From Nautilus pompilius (lineage: Eukaryota > Mollusca > Cephalopoda > Nautilida > Nautilidae), in NCBI GenBank assembly GCA_018389105.1, contig JACATO010001436.1:62001-126000 (forward strand): a stretch of 64,000 nucleotides of DNA, in the 5' to 3' direction. The stretch's first letter is position 1, and each line of letters opens with the position of its first letter. Below, piece by piece: positions 34,926 through 48,455 of the stretch. A program made the translations under genes and the position numbers. A model generated the notes under the pieces. That model was not told where the DNA came from and did no database searches. It saw only the letters and a list, made by a program, of their open reading frames with translations.

Positions 34926-36812
34926 CTGGAGTATGGTACTGCCTATAGAAATATTGGTGAACATTGGTTCTAAGTTTTTGCAGAGTAGAAAATTTAAAAA
35001 GCGATTTATAGCATTTCTTATTTGCTAATTATTCCATAAAACATTCATCAGAGGGTTAATATTGTATATTAAATACCTTATTAATAAATTTTCCCTTTAT
35101 TGGCCATTGATGGTTTTAGCAGTTCTTTTGCTGCTGACTTGTATGGAATATAATGATGAGAAAACAATTAGGATCCATTGCATGTTCATTGTTCTTTCTC
35201 ACAGTTGGTCTGGGAATGGAACTCATTTATCAGAGTCCTGAGCAGACAATCCAGTCTATAATTGGGCACCAGCATGGTCTAGTGTTTCCACTCCCACTAA
35301 TTATGCTAGTGTCAACACATGTGGCTGTGCACTAAAAACAGGGCCAGCCACTCCACTCTCCATCTAATACATCCCTTTCCAATTGAAAACAGATGCCTAC
35401 ACTATCAGGACAATAACTAAGAAGAGGTTATCAGTGATTTTTCTCCTAGCCTACTTGTTTACAAGCTGCTTCCATAAATCATTACTTTATTTTTCTATAA
35501 CTGTGTCTGAGGGGCACCTGTTTTTACACACTAGACCTTTGTACAAGTAGATGTTTTATGTAGACATTGTTTCTTTCATCACTGTCTCTTTTATTGTATT
35601 TAATTTAAATTATTTTTTCAAATTTTTTTTAATCAAAACTTTTACAGAGTGAATGAGTATTTTCACAAACGTATTTTAAAAATTACAGATTACTTCAGAA
35701 TTTGTTAGTCTAGTGGGTATGGATGGATAAGTTGAAGCTTCCAATAATCAATCTCCTTTGAAAGTAATGTGCATTGGAAATGTTTTTAAAATCTTATTTT
35801 GTTTTAATTTGTTAGGTATCATAGATATATAATGTATATTCTTGAGTCGTGTCTCTTATGGACCAGTCGGTCCTTGTGCTGACTTACCTACATATAAGTT
35901 GTCGACTGTATTCTCTTCGCCTTTGTTCAATTAATATGAGGTTTGTCATTTCTCTTTGACATTGGTACTGAGCATAAGAGTAACAGCTGAATTCCCCCAT
36001 GGTCATGGCCACAGCTACAATAAATAGACAGACACAGTTAGATCTTTGAAACTACACATGCAGTGTTAAATCAACTTGTCCTAACGTCATCATGCTGACT
36101 TTGGAATCCCGTTTCACATGTACAATTTTCTACACTCTATGAAAGAGAAACAGCGTTATGAGATGCTACCAACACAAATGTAATCTTCAGCTTTGTTCTC
36201 CTAAAGCAAAAACCACGTTCTTCTTCAATGTTGTTTGTGTGAAAACTGGGTAAACAGCTTTATCTCAAATGGTTTCTTTTCATAACATGCAGTTTAATAT
36301 GATAGATCTCATGACATCGGAATGTCAAAAAAAGGAAAGGAATATAACTGTTTACAAGTTTGTAGAATTACTGAATTTTTGTAACTTTTTTTAAATTTAC
36401 ACTCAGTGGTAGAACTTAATTTTAGGAAATCTGATCTTGTTTAAGGAGTAAGGTCTTCAAAATGTTTGATCATTGAATGTTCCTGTACATATGATTATTT
36501 CTAAAATAAATATTAATGCAGTGCATGCCTGGATTATCTAACAGTAAACCGGTGTGGCAGTAAACAAAATCTAACCTGAAAAGTATTTAATTGAAGTCCA
36601 TTTCACATGAAAGAGCCACGGTTTTGTATTTACCTACTTAAAGATTAAATTAGAACGTGTAAATTGTTACCAGAAAAGTGAGACAGGCTTGGATTACTGT
36701 TTTTGATGTTTAAATTGGGATTAAAATCTCTGATGACTGTTAAATACAGTGTTAGTGCAGAAGTCCTGAGATTATTCATTATAAACTTACAGCTTCATGG
36801 CTAACTACCACC

Positions 36813-36975
36813 TTGAACTGGCTGTATATTTAGTCAGTACACAATGCAAAACACATGAGAGTCGAAGCGAGAAATAAATTTGTTATTGCTACTGGGGCTC
36901 AACTTTGGCTGAGGGATAGATTTGAAGGGTAGTGGAGTGCAAGCGCACCACAGGCAGTATACAGGAGGCTATAAA
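36813..36975 (+). repeat. Dispersed repeat family B, copy 2
   Basis: CTTGAACTGGCTGTATATTT, AATGCAAAACACATGAGAG, CTACTGGGGCTCAACTTTGG, and the end block GTGGAGTGCAAGCGCACCAC. Confidence 0.75.
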
Positions 36976-39814
36976 CAGTAAGTAGAGACTAGAATGAACA
37001 CTGTTTTATATAAATACTGTAAATATTTAAAAATGAATAAATGCTGTCACTAACGTATGTGTAATTTCATAACACATTTTTCAAAATGTTAATAGGCCTT
37101 TACAGTACTGAAGAATCCTTTTTTGCTTTTTTGGTGACATTTAAAAGAATGCTACAACCTTTGGTTTAGAATTATTGCCCTAGCTATTTTCTGCAATCAA
37201 GATCATAAATCAAGGAACTCAAAACAGTATTAAAAAACCCATCTATTTTGTTGAGGTTTTTCCAGTATCATGGGGACATCACTTTTCTCCTGCATATCAG
37301 ATTACAGGCTGACTAGAAAACCAGTGCCACCAACTTCCACAAACTTCTAGATAACCACGATGCATTGCACTGGCAACAAAATGGATGTGAAATTTCATCA
37401 CCTTGCTGGCAGCTACTGGTACCTTTTTTTTTTTTAAGGACAGACAGAAACCAATAGGAACTATTGGTGAACAGGCAGTCTGTTAAGCACATCAGTGTTG
37501 GTGGCAAAATAAGTTTTATATATTCCAAGATAAACAAGAGAGTAGCAGCGTGCAATTTGTTCAAGCCAGTGCTTCCATTTCTAGAGCTAATTTTTGTGAA
37601 GACAACGCTATCGGTTTCACGGAATACGAGTATTGTAAAAATTGCTTTCATACATTGTATAATGTAGTTTTTTTTGTTAAGAATGCCATCTCAGTTTGAA
37701 TGATGTGCTGTTTGTGATTGCCGAGTGATGTATATTTTAGTCTACAATAGTCCAGTCTGACATAAAGATGAGAGTTCAGTAAAATGATACTTTCATTTTT
37801 TTAAACATGTTAATAAGACTGCAAACATGTTGATGGTTAATACAGTCTGATACTTTTAACATACTGAACCTCCCACTAAAACTTTCTGACCATATTTGCT
37901 GGTCTCTTATGCAGAATCCCACTCCTTCCTCAGTAGAAGTAAAGGAATTCTTCATTCTCTGCCACTAATCTGTAGGGTCCTCATTTAGCATGCATGGCAA
38001 TTTTGTCTAGGTGTTCAGTTTATGGTGTGCAATATGGGAGGGGAGAAAGAGATTTGTTCTCTCTCTCTCCTGGAGTTAGAGCTTTAACTGAAGAATTAAA
38101 AAGGAACTTGGCTATTTTTAAATTCAGTTCTACCCAATCTCCCATATCCTCCAATGTTATTACATTCCTGCTCTGACACAACATCTGCATTAGATTTCAA
38201 ATGCTGTTTACTTTATATGATCATTGCAGAAAGGCTTTTCTGTCCCCTTTAGATCTGAAATTCTGCAGTGATAAGAATCGGTAATCATTAGCATTCAAGA
38301 AAACAGACACACTCTTGTTCTGCTGACTGCACCAGCTTCTGAGTCATGTTAAAGAAAGTAACTGAATTATAAATAGTTTAGTTTCAGGCCGGTTAAAGAT
38401 AGAGGAAGGGAAATGTGGAATTGGTATGTATGCTAGTTAGTGGCTCAGTATTTATATAAACCTGCTACCTGCATACCATGCTTCTGTGTTTGGTGTGCCG
38501 TGAAACCTTTTAGAAATCTATAGAGAACTAATTGGATCAAAGGAATGCAAAACATCTTTAAAGTAATATATTCTGCCCATGTATGAAAAGTTTAGTTTTC
38601 TGTCAAATTGGCTTGTCTTTGGGCAGGGTACCACTGTACTTATTCCCACCTAAAAAGTTAACTAATAAATAAGTAAAATACACTAAAATTAAGATGTAGC
38701 ATTTAATATCGAGGCAAGGCACATCCATTAATTTCAAGTTACGTTTCAAATAATTATTTCTGTGTTGTTCCCTCCCTTAAAGAGAAGAAGGAAGAAATGT
38801 AATGCATTGTTTAGAGTATTGGCCTCTGGAAAATTATTGAAACTAAGCATCTGTTTTAGAGCTGTTGAGAACTAACTAAAACATCTTACTATAGAAGCGC
38901 AATAGAATTTCATAGTGGCAGCTTGTCTTTCTAAGTAGTATTTTTTTTTTAAATTTCAGTTTACTTGTTTTCTTAATGCATTTACTATTGATATATTAGC
39001 CTCGTGTTGATAAAGAAACACTGCAGAGAGAGAGAGAGAGAGCAACCACTGATCACTTCATTTTTAAGAAAAAAATGGTCTCCCTTGTAGTCTGATTACC
39101 CTGCTAGGTTGGGTTAGAAGTAAAATAATACCTAATTAGTGTAATGCATCTGTTTCTGAGCCAGTCAGGGTTGGGCTACTATTGATTTCTGTCCAACCAG
39201 TCACCTTACTGCTTGCTCATTGAATTGCTGACATTGAGCAGAAGCTGGACATCTTAGAATGTCTGATTCTATTTATTTTATTTTGGCTTATTTAACAAAA
39301 ACAAGCTATTTATAAATGTGCTGTTTCATAAGTTGTGTACATTATGTTTTTATGAGAACTTTGGATATTCAGAGGTTGAGTTGACACATGTCCCACACAT
39401 ATTATGTTACGAGAGAGAATTTTGAAAAGGCTTGGGAGGGGATGGGTTGGTTGGTTTGTTGTTTTTTTTTTTTTTAAAGAGAGTATTTATTTGAAAATCA
39501 TAATAACTTCTGAGTTGTAAAAAAATAGCTTTCTACCTTATTGTTCTCCCCCTCTCTGTGGCAAAGCTATGGCTAGGGCAGCTGTTGTGACAAAGCTACA
39601 CTTCTAGGTTAGCTGTTAGTACGAAAAATGTTGCTGTTTAGCCAGCCATTTGCAGAACAAAGGTTTTCTTTTCTTGAGGTTGCTTGGTTTAACTTGGTCC
39701 TTGGGAGTCCATTTTAGATTCTAAAATGGCCTGCTGCTATTTTTAGACGTATTATGTAAATAGTAACTTGTTTCTGTTTTTTTTTCTTCTTTGATTCCCT
39801 GTCCTGACTTCCAA

Positions 39815-39960
39815 GGTGTTGAGCATTAGCATTGGTGACTAAGCAAGTTATCTAGGTACAGTTGGGGCTCTTGATGGGTGGTATCCAGAACAGAGCCAGT
39901 CCTGACCAGGATTGAAACTCAGGCCCATTAGTCTATCACTGGACCACGTTAAGTGATAGC
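39815..39960 (-). repeat. SINE family A, internally deleted copy
   Basis: Minus strand: ACGTGGTCCAGTGATAGAC (A box), GGGCCTGAGTTTCAATCCTG (box B), then directly the 3' block TTAGTCACCAATGCTAATGC; the middle body is missing. Confidence 0.7.
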
Positions 39961-40639
39961 ATTTGGTAATGGCATTTTTGTTGCCAGCCTTGTCTGAAAG
40001 TGGTTAACACAACAGCTTTAACTGCCAGTCTCTTGACATACATTATACAATCATACCTTCTCTATGTTGAGTGTTTACAAGATCCGTTTCAAGTCCCATC
40101 TCCATTGTACAGAGTTTTGTTTGCCATTCTGACTATCTCTAGATCTACTTCAGCACTGGTCAGTCAATTTGATCATTGCATCTGAAAATTCAAGTTCAGG
40201 GTTGCAGGAAACTGATCTGAATTTTTTCTAATAAGTAGCCTTTCATAGGGGTTCTAATAATTGAGACATCAAGAAATGGATGTTTAAAAACAAAACTACT
40301 GCAAAAATCCATTACTCAGCATTGCCAGCTTTTTGGTTTGTTAATTAATTCAAAACTGTTACTGGAGTGTCTCTCGCTTGCTATCTCTGTCTCTCTCTGC
40401 TTATTAACTGAGTCTTTGCTGCTGGAGTTTTTTTGTATAAAGAAAAAATAAGTTTGATATTTTTTTCTTCTTCAATCACCCATTTCATAAGAGTGGGATG
40501 TGTTGCATCGTCGTCATGCGCACTCTGGCCCAGTGCATCCGTCTTCAGCAGAGGTTTATTCTTCTGACTCTTCATTGTCATAGGAGACTTGTCTCTGTCA
40601 TGGCTATAGAGCGTCCCCTGCCCTTGGTTCCTCTGTCTG

Positions 40640-40800
40640 AGTGCCTACACAGGCCAGTCTCAAGCAGCAACTGGAGCAATACCAGTAAAGTACCTCACTC
40701 AAGGGTCACAACAATGTGTCAGCAGCAGAAATTGAACCCAGGACACTTAGGTCCTGAAGCCAACACCACTGAGCCACATCACCTGGCAGTTTGGTATTTC
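40640..40800 (-). repeat. Second tRNA-like SINE, unrelated body
   Basis: Minus strand: GATGTGGCTCAGTGGTGTTG (A box) and GTCCTGGGTTCAATTTCTGC (box B) spaced like a tRNA, then a body that does not match family A. One clear copy in the window. An open frame on the plus strand across it is a by-product. Confidence 0.65.
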
Positions 40801-41077
40801 ATTTGCATGAACAGTAATAATCTTTCCGTTTTTATCTTTAGCATTAATTGATTCTTAGAATTAAGTGGTCAGTGCTCTCATTAGTTTAAGCCTTAGTAAT
40901 TAATCTTATATCAATCGTCTGTCTGCCTCTTGCCTTTTACATTTTAACATAACCTAGTTGTCTCAGAAATAGAAGGGGGGATTTTTGTACATGTTAATTA
41001 ACCTATTTTAAACATTAAAATAACCATATTGGTTTTTGCCTTATACATCCCAGTCTGGAAGGGATGATTAGCATATA

Positions 41078-41255
41078 AGTTGAACTGGCTGCATATTTCA
41101 TCAACATGCTTGTTACACAAAACGCATAGGGTTGCAGCGATTGATATGTGAATTCTTCGATCGCAGCCCCTATAGCTGGCTCATCCTGTGCTGAGTAATG
41201 TAGATTTCAATGATACTTGGGTGGACATGCACTCCAAGTGGTATACAGAGGGTTA
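41078..41255 (+). repeat. Dispersed repeat family B, copy 3
   Basis: GTTGAACTGGCTGCATATTT, ACAAAACGCATAGGGTTGCA, GCAGCCCCTATAGCTGGCTC, and an end block GGACATGCACTCCAAGTGGT. Confidence 0.75.
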
Positions 41256-41841
41256 AATATTCTTCTTTCTTTCTGGGGGTTGGACTCCTGTTTGTTTATA
41301 GCAGCAATTTCTCTCTTAACACTACTGAAAGTAATTACATCTGAATTAAGGCAATTTGAGTATAATAAGAAATTATCTTTAGAGCTGAGTGCTTTGATTT
41401 GATGCCAAGCTGGCCTGTACTAATTGACCTCCCTGTCCGACTCACTGGATGGGCTCTGATGAGTAAGAGTTTTGTTTTTTTTTTCATAATGAAAAGAAAA
41501 CATTTCAGCAGTTATTTTACGTCGTTAGTAGCAGACATGAAAATCAAAATGACGGAAGGCAATGGTATCTGATGCGAGCACAAGAGAAAGGAGGCTGTTT
41601 GCCATTCTCTCTTGAGCAGTGGCCCTTAGTTAGCCACGAAATGCAAATATAAAGAAGTCTTGCTCCAGATCCTGTGTTTGGTTTGTTTTTTTGACAGAAT
41701 TTCTAATGTGCGCACAGGCCAGAATGGAAACCGGTGTGAGTGTTGATAAAAGTATTGCAAAGCCATTGCGTAACTTTATCCAGAGTGACTATCTGTGATT
41801 TAGATAACACAGTAGAATTCTGAAGTACAACGTTACTACGT

Positions 41842-41919
41842 GGTCTGTTCAAGTGAAACTCGGCCATATACCATTATGATGCTGCTGCTTCAGCCGGGTT
41901 TCATTTGAACATTCCTAGT
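41842..41919. mobile_element. Palindromic MITE, copy 3
   Basis: Arms GTTCAAGTGAAACTCGGC and GCCGGGTTTCATTTGAAC pair over 18 positions with two G-U type mismatches. It ends in CCTAGTA like the other copies. Confidence 0.8.
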
Positions 41920-42782
41920 ACCAGCATTTCACTGCCTGATCTTTATCCTCTCTAACTTCAGTCAGATGATTTACGTAATTACATTCACGTGGAACTGCTT
42001 TTGAGTTCAGCTATTTTTTTTTCTTTTTTTCTATCTCTCTCTGCTCAGTCTTCTTTATAATATACTTACTTAGTAGTAGATCTTATCAGTATGCAGAAGT
42101 AAAAGAGGAACACGTGGAACCTTTGATTAACTGCTTCTTAGATTTGTAAGGTGGAGAAGCACACATCAGCATATTCACAATTTGCTAGGGTGGCATAATT
42201 AAGCCGACAAATTACGGTTGGCGAGAATGTTTTGCTAGAATTTCTCTTCCTTTAAGTCATTGATTTGGGTGTGTGCTGCATTCCCAGTACATATTAAACA
42301 AATGCTAGAGCTCCACTGACATCAGATACATTCAGCAAATTTAGAAATAGCTTGGAAGAAGGCCATTAAATTATGTTACGGATTATTATTTTCTTTTGTT
42401 TTAAGGCTGTAAAAAAAAAAAAAAATGACCCAAGATTTCAAAAACTATATTCATCATTATTAATGGTCATATTGCCATATTTTCACTGCTACAGATGTAA
42501 CAATAACTGCCAGGTGGCAAAATGAACTTACTTGAAATGAACCAGATAAAGATGGGAAGTACCATAGGTAGCACATCCACCCTGGGTAGTGGTGAGTAGC
42601 AGAATGTCCTCATTTCCATGTGGTCAGCATGAGGTGATGCTACCTTCTATGAGTCCCATGTTAGTTAGTATGTTAATCAGCACACTATAAAAGTAACTTC
42701 CTGGCCTGCGGGTCTGTCATTCACTATGGCTCGACTGGCAGCCACGTGTCAGTGGGATGACTCAACATCCTTTGATGACAGG

Positions 42783-42802
42783 CTGCTGCTGCTGCTGCTG
42801 CT
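42783..42802. repeat. (GCT)n microsatellite
   Basis: Six to seven CTG/GCT units in non-coding sequence; a shorter CTG run lies at about 47435-47450. Confidence 0.85.
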
Positions 42803-43611
42803 TTTGAAGAACATGAGGGAATACCCGCTGTCTTGTATGTCAGTGGCAAGGTTGCTATAGCTGACAGTGTGCCTTCAATATGTATTTAAGCAAAATAAAC
42901 TGACAAGTGGAACACTTCTCAGATTTCTAAAACCAACATAGATCCATTTATAGAGAGCCTCCCCTTTAGTCATACACCTTTGCTTGTTGAAGGGTGATAC
43001 ATACCTCTGTTTCCGTGGAAACAGTCTTCCATTTTTATGTTAATAAACAGAATTAATTATGTCCATCAAGACACGTTAGCTACTATAAAGGAGCCCTTTT
43101 CTGTTTTGAGGGGTTTTGTTTAGGCTGGGGAGGCATGGAGGGATAGTGCAGTGAAAACACAGCTGTTTTGTCTTTAACTTGTGCTCCAAGGTCCTAGATG
43201 CTGGGAATTTTGAATGCCGCATTAGGACCCGCTGAGAGAACACTGCATTATTTATTCAGAAAAATCAATACGATCTCGTTGTTTGTTTATCTTGTCAGCA
43301 TACAAAAATAGATTGTTTTTAGAACATACAACATACACACTGGTTGGTATACACAAGATGTTAGTTATTATTTTGTATCATTAACATTAATGTATTGTTG
43401 TTTGTTTGTTCCATTTTTATTTGATGAAATCATTAAACTACATTTTGCCTCATTATGGTTTAAACCAGACTGAGGATAATAAACGAGTCATCTTTTTTAA
43501 ATCCAGGCAAGTCTTCCCCCTCCAGTCGCACCTCTGAGACTACTATTACAAATAGGTTTTCAAAAAAAAAGTTATCTGAATTAAAATGCCAACTTGGGAG
43601 AAATCATTATT

Positions 43612-43633
43612 TTTATTATTATTATTATTATTA

Positions 43634-43673
<40 letters not shown>
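43612..43673. repeat. (TTA)n microsatellite
   Basis: About 20 TTA units with one interruption (TTATATTA) near 43630. Confidence 0.95.
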
Positions 43674-43675
<2 letters not shown>

Positions 43676-43969
43676 CTTGTACTACTTTATCAGAGTTCTT
43701 AAACAAGATACTTGATTGAGCTGATTTCAGAGAATTCTGAGCAGAGATGAAGGAACTCAGGGCTATTATTTATTTGTTCTGTGGAGAAGGTAAATTCCTT
43801 TTAAAAGCAGGTTTGAGTAAAAAAAAAACAAGAAATTTGTTAAGGCATCAGCTAAGCTGAAACTTAACTGGAGTTTATTAAATCTTAGGTGCATTATCTT
43901 ATAAAGGTAAATTGTAGCTAAAGTTTAGCTTTATTTTTCAAAACGTGTGGCAACGTAGGTTAGTTATCC

Positions 43970-44210
43970 GTGGCTGGTGGTCCAGTGATAGACTACAGAA
44001 CATGGGTTTGAATCCCAGTCGGTACTGGTCCGACTGAGCAAACCTCACTGGCACACTCTTCTCCTTCACTAGCCAGCCAGGCAAATTTACTCCAGGATGG
44101 TCAGTTTTCCTCCCACATCTAAAAAAACTGAGTTTTCTGGGAGTGTGAGGGGGATTAAGTCCAGACAGGGTTTGCCAATTTAAGGGATCTTAAAGTCTAT
44201 CAGTGATCAA
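43970..44210 (+). repeat. SINE family A, best preserved tRNA head
   Basis: GGCTGGTGGTCCAGTGATAG (A box) and GGGTTTGAATCCC (box B, 44004-44016) are nearly canonical, followed by CACACTCTTCTCCTTCACTA, GCCAGCCAGGC and TTTTCCTCCCACATCTAAAA. This is the copy that most clearly shows tRNA ancestry. Confidence 0.8.
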
Positions 44211-45019
44211 AATGTGTAATAGATTATATAAATGGGAAACTGAGCTATTTGTGAAAGAAGAAATATTCCTGACACCATATGCTCATGATGATTTCCAGAT
44301 TTTGATTGATTTAAGTTCTAAAGCCCATTCACTGTAAGAATTCTGAAATTCATGTTTAAAGTTGTTCTCTGCGTATTAAGAAAAATACTTTCAAACTAAG
44401 TGGTACAGCTTTTGATTTTATATTTAACCCACAGCGTGAATTTTTTTTTTTTTTAAAGAACCGATGGCATTAATTACATAGATTGCTCTGTTAGCTTCAT
44501 GTGACTTAGTTGGCAACATGTCAGGGTTTGTTTCCTCCCCTCCCAGATGTGAAATTCCGATTCTGGTCTAGTTTTTGCCTCCACAAAACACTGACTGACC
44601 TGTACCGCAGTCGTGCTGTTTACTGAGTGTTGGCTTCAAATACACTGCAGTCACAAGGAGCAGAGCCGTTGCCCATCTATTTGTTTATGTCAACTGGTCT
44701 CTCTCTCTCTCTCTCAAAAAGCCACTGCTGCCGTGGTCAGGGAAAAATCTCTGTAACCTGGCATTGTTTCTTGAAATATGGAACATAGGAGGTTGGAGGG
44801 GGGCAGTCTTAACTCTTTCCTTTTAAAAGAAACCCAAATTTGTTTTTTAAAAAAAAAAAAAAAAAAACATTGCATCACACTAGTGTAATATCTAAACATG
44901 AATAAAACACCATAAGTTATGGAAATAACACTGATGGTGTTTTCTGTAACTCTTGGTATATGCCATCAGTTCTACCTTCCTTGTACCACCTGGTCTGGCA
45001 TGTTACAAGTAGTTAGTAT

Positions 45020-45135
45020 TTGGGGTGAACCAGCAGCATATTTAGTCAACAAATATATAATGCAAAACACGTGGGTGGAACAAATTAGCATTTCTGTAAA
45101 TTCATAATCTCTCTCAGAATTATCCCAGTGCCTTC
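45020..45135 (+). repeat. Dispersed repeat family B, short copy 4
   Basis: Contains CAGCAGCATATTTAGTCAAC and AATGCAAAACACGTGGG; the right half is lost. Confidence 0.6.
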
Positions 45136-46486
45136 AGGAGTAAAGTATTTGTGTGGCAATTTATCAAATGTTTTGCTGAAGATATTCCACTTTGTCATCC
45201 TTATCTCTCATGTCAGATATGCCTTCTAAAATTACTAGCAAATTTGTCAGAGGTAATCTTTGCTTTTGAAACTGAAGCAAACATTGATGGTTATCTATGA
45301 CTTATTTCTCTCGTAAATAATCGCAGCAGACTCTTGAGCTTGCCATCTTCATAATCGCAGATTGGTGTTGCTTTCTAAAGATAGAAGCAGTTTTTATTAT
45401 GGCATCTCCAGCGATACAAAACTACTTTATGGCTACTAGGTCTAGCCACAGTCAGAAATTGTTCAAGAGAGAAGACTATTTTGATCTTTACTGAGTTCTC
45501 TCTCTCTCTCTCTCTCAGGCTCACAGTTTCTCCTTAACATCAGACCAACCAGCTATCACTGATGATGCTGGCTGGTCCACTTGGACAGCAACTATGCCTC
45601 ATATTCTTAATTTCCTTTTTTAGCCCAGAACTGGTAAAGCAAACCAAGGACAGGTTGACTGGCCAATCCTCCTTAGTCTCCTAACAGGATACTATAAGGA
45701 TGTTCCTATTCCGCACCTTGTGTAATTAGTGAACCAACCAAATGTTTGTTTGTTTTCAATTGGGAACAGTAGTAGTTTAATCTACTGGTTCTCTGGAAAT
45801 GAATATGATTTCGGTTTTTATCACACTTCTACAGAGCTGTTAATGGCATTGTTGTTGTTGTGTGTAGATGATTGAAACAATTTGGTGGAGATGAGGCCAT
45901 CCACAAAAATAGATTCCAAAGCCAGGCTTCCAATAAATTGTCCATGATGTCATCTTTTTTCACACTCCCCCTTCTCATTTTATCTACATAAGTTACCTGT
46001 TCACCTTCTCCAATAAAAGTCTCATTAGATATATATTTAAAGCTGCATCAAAGGATGTCAAAAGTGTTTATTTTGTTTATAAAAACAAATAGAATAAATA
46101 TTATCCTCCAATTAAACTACATGATTATCAAAAATCAGATAATTATTTAAATTTTAAAAAAAATCCATAGAAATTGTGCCTTAATTCTGAGAAATTCTCT
46201 GATAAATTAATCAGAATTATGTAATTTAGTTAACTGTTGTTCATAAAACGGTAAGTATTTCTTGTTAGAATGGCACGTGATGTGTCAGCTTGTGTCTAAT
46301 ATGTAGGAGTCAATTATTGTTATTACCTTATAAGAGTTATCTGTGATCAGTAGATGTACTTAAATTCTGTTATATCTGTCCGTAGTAAGTAAAGTCAAAG
46401 TCCGTATGTATGGTCAGATAGGTCAGGGAAAGATTGTCCTGTATTATGTTTATTAAACTAAATGGTTTTAAAAGTTTTCATCTTAG

Positions 46487-46593
46487 AGTTGAAAAATTCT
46501 TGGCTTATATCAGACTTCGACTTCCTGTTGGTGATTGGTATGATGCCATGACCAACTTAATACGTGCAGTGAGAACTGAATTGCCTCCAGCTG
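46487..46593 (+). CDS. Unidentified candidate internal exon
   Basis: A run of protein-like sequence, LRVEKFLAYIRLRLPVGDWY then DAMTNLIRAVRTELPPA, is framed by an acceptor CATCTTAG (exon from 46487; alternative TTATATCAG, exon from 46514) and a good donor CTG/GTGAGG at 46594. It stands out from the surrounding low-complexity intron in composition and in lacking stops. It does not match the expected MINDY continuation, and exon 5 (phase 0) joined here would read AGT TGA and stop, so it is not simply the next MINDY exon. I do not recognise the protein. It could belong to a nested gene, a cassette exon or a gene fragment carried by a transposon. Confidence 0.35.
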
Positions 46594-48164
46594 GTGAGGG
46601 AAAACCTAGGTTTATTTACTTTTCTTTCTGGTGTACATGCCTACATTCTAATTACTGTACATCACACCAAGCATTCTTGTGTTAAATTTCTCTCCTTTCA
46701 ATAGACATGAGATGTGAAGTGGCATGAAGTCCATGGCTAATCACTGTTGCTGTCTTTTTGTTCGGTCCAACAATTTTTATGATGTGTATCTTTTGACAGG
46801 CAAAAAAAAAAAAATAATCTGATGAAAATATAAAACCTGATTTGAACATTTAAAAAAAAGAAAAGCTCTAAAATTCCTTATCTACACTAAATAGAATGCA
46901 GAATGACATTGTTAGTTATGTAAGTCATAAGTCTGTTTGAAAATGTTTACATTGCATCATGTCTGAGTAAATCAGATTCCAAATTACTAATTGTTGTGTT
47001 GCCATTGTTATGAATCCATTCTTTAAAATTTGGATACCACTGTTTGAAAATTAAGTATTGTGCTTGTCTGCAGTACCGCATTACTTGGTTGGCTAACAGC
47101 TAATGAGTGTAGTCTGTATCTGTTCAGCAGCTGTTGCCAGATCATCTGCCAGTTTCAAGAATGGAGATAACATTGGTGAGGCGGCATAGATAACAGCTAT
47201 AAGAAATTAGGCACTGGAGCTAAGAAACCAGAAACCAATGCCAAAATCTTGGTTTTGGCCTTTGGGAAGAGAAAAGGCAAAATTCTTGGCCTGAAATTTT
47301 ACCTTTGTATTGTAGTGTAGTTGGGTTAAAAGGGTGCCTATGGGGCCCTCAGAGGTGATCCAATGTTTACACAGCACCCTATAGATAAGAAAAACAAGAG
47401 AACCAGGTGGAGAAGAGAGATGGTGCTTAGCTTCCTGCTGCTGCTGCTGATTTTATCACTTATGTTTACTTAGTGATGAAGAAAAGGGAAGGTCAACTGC
47501 TACTTAAAATAAGAAAATGTACATGCATTTTTATTATTATTTAACTGTTTAAATATTAAATGATTGTAAATCTGCTGTTGAAGGATTTGGTTCATTGTTT
47601 CTCTTTACCAGATTTGCAAACAGTTATTTTTGATACTATTCTATCTCTGCTCATTTATCATCATCATAAAAATCTTCTGGTACGAGGAGAAAAACAAAAG
47701 ATCCCAAGTATACTGACAGAAATAATCTGCCCCTGGAGTTTCTGTATTAGTGGCTGCATTGACAACTCGTTTGTGCTTTCTTGGGATTTTGTTGTCATTT
47801 CCCTGAGCATTCATCAGAAATGACTAAATCCATTATTCAAATCATCTTTGGCTTCATTTGAGCAGAGATCTTTGCTGACCTACTGTTGTGGTTATAACGA
47901 CAGCGGTCATCATTCCATTGTGTATCAGGGCAGGATGTACGAGTGCTTGGCTACTGGTTAGGATGACACGCAAATTCGTGAAGCATTCCGCATTTCGAAA
48001 AAAAGATGCTTCTCAGTGGTTTGGCCTGTGAGGAAATTATTCCATTAGTTGAGAGCGGGCTTACTACTGTCTAAAAGTGGATTATATCTCAGTATAAGGA
48101 AGTTGTTATGGCCTTTGAAAGGTCCATAGCTATCAATGCAGTCACTACTAAAAGCTAAATTAAT

Positions 48165-48455
48165 CGGCATTGGTAGATGCTAGGAGAACAATGGTGGTGT
48201 TAGCTGTCCACAGCCTCTTTCTTATAGAAGCTCATGCAGGTTGGAGGAGATGCTGGCTCACACTGCAGTACTAGCATAGTTACACAGAACAGGTGATGTA
48301 GCAGAAGTCACTACTAGAACCCATCATTTTTAGACAGGAGAAGAAACCCATGCTATGGAGGTTCGCCAAACTGAGCTGGCTGCCCTGGGAGTTTTATTGC
48401 ACTTTAAGTGATCTATCTATCCTCTGGACTACTGCACCACCCAGGCAGGGGTTTT
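48165..48455 (-). repeat. SINE family A copy
   Basis: Minus strand: GGTGGTGCAGTAGTCCAGAG head, body GGGTTTCTTCTCCTGTCTAA, and a 3' half shared with the copy at 34590-34925. Confidence 0.65.

Noticed and set aside
40498-40851. 117-codon plus-strand open frame
   Set aside because: Largely covers a tRNA-like SINE lying on the opposite strand; no protein family resemblance.
43970-44050. Possible tRNA gene
   Set aside because: Boxes A and B are present, but no cloverleaf with a proper acceptor stem and anticodon loop could be built, and the sequence continues into the repeated SINE body.
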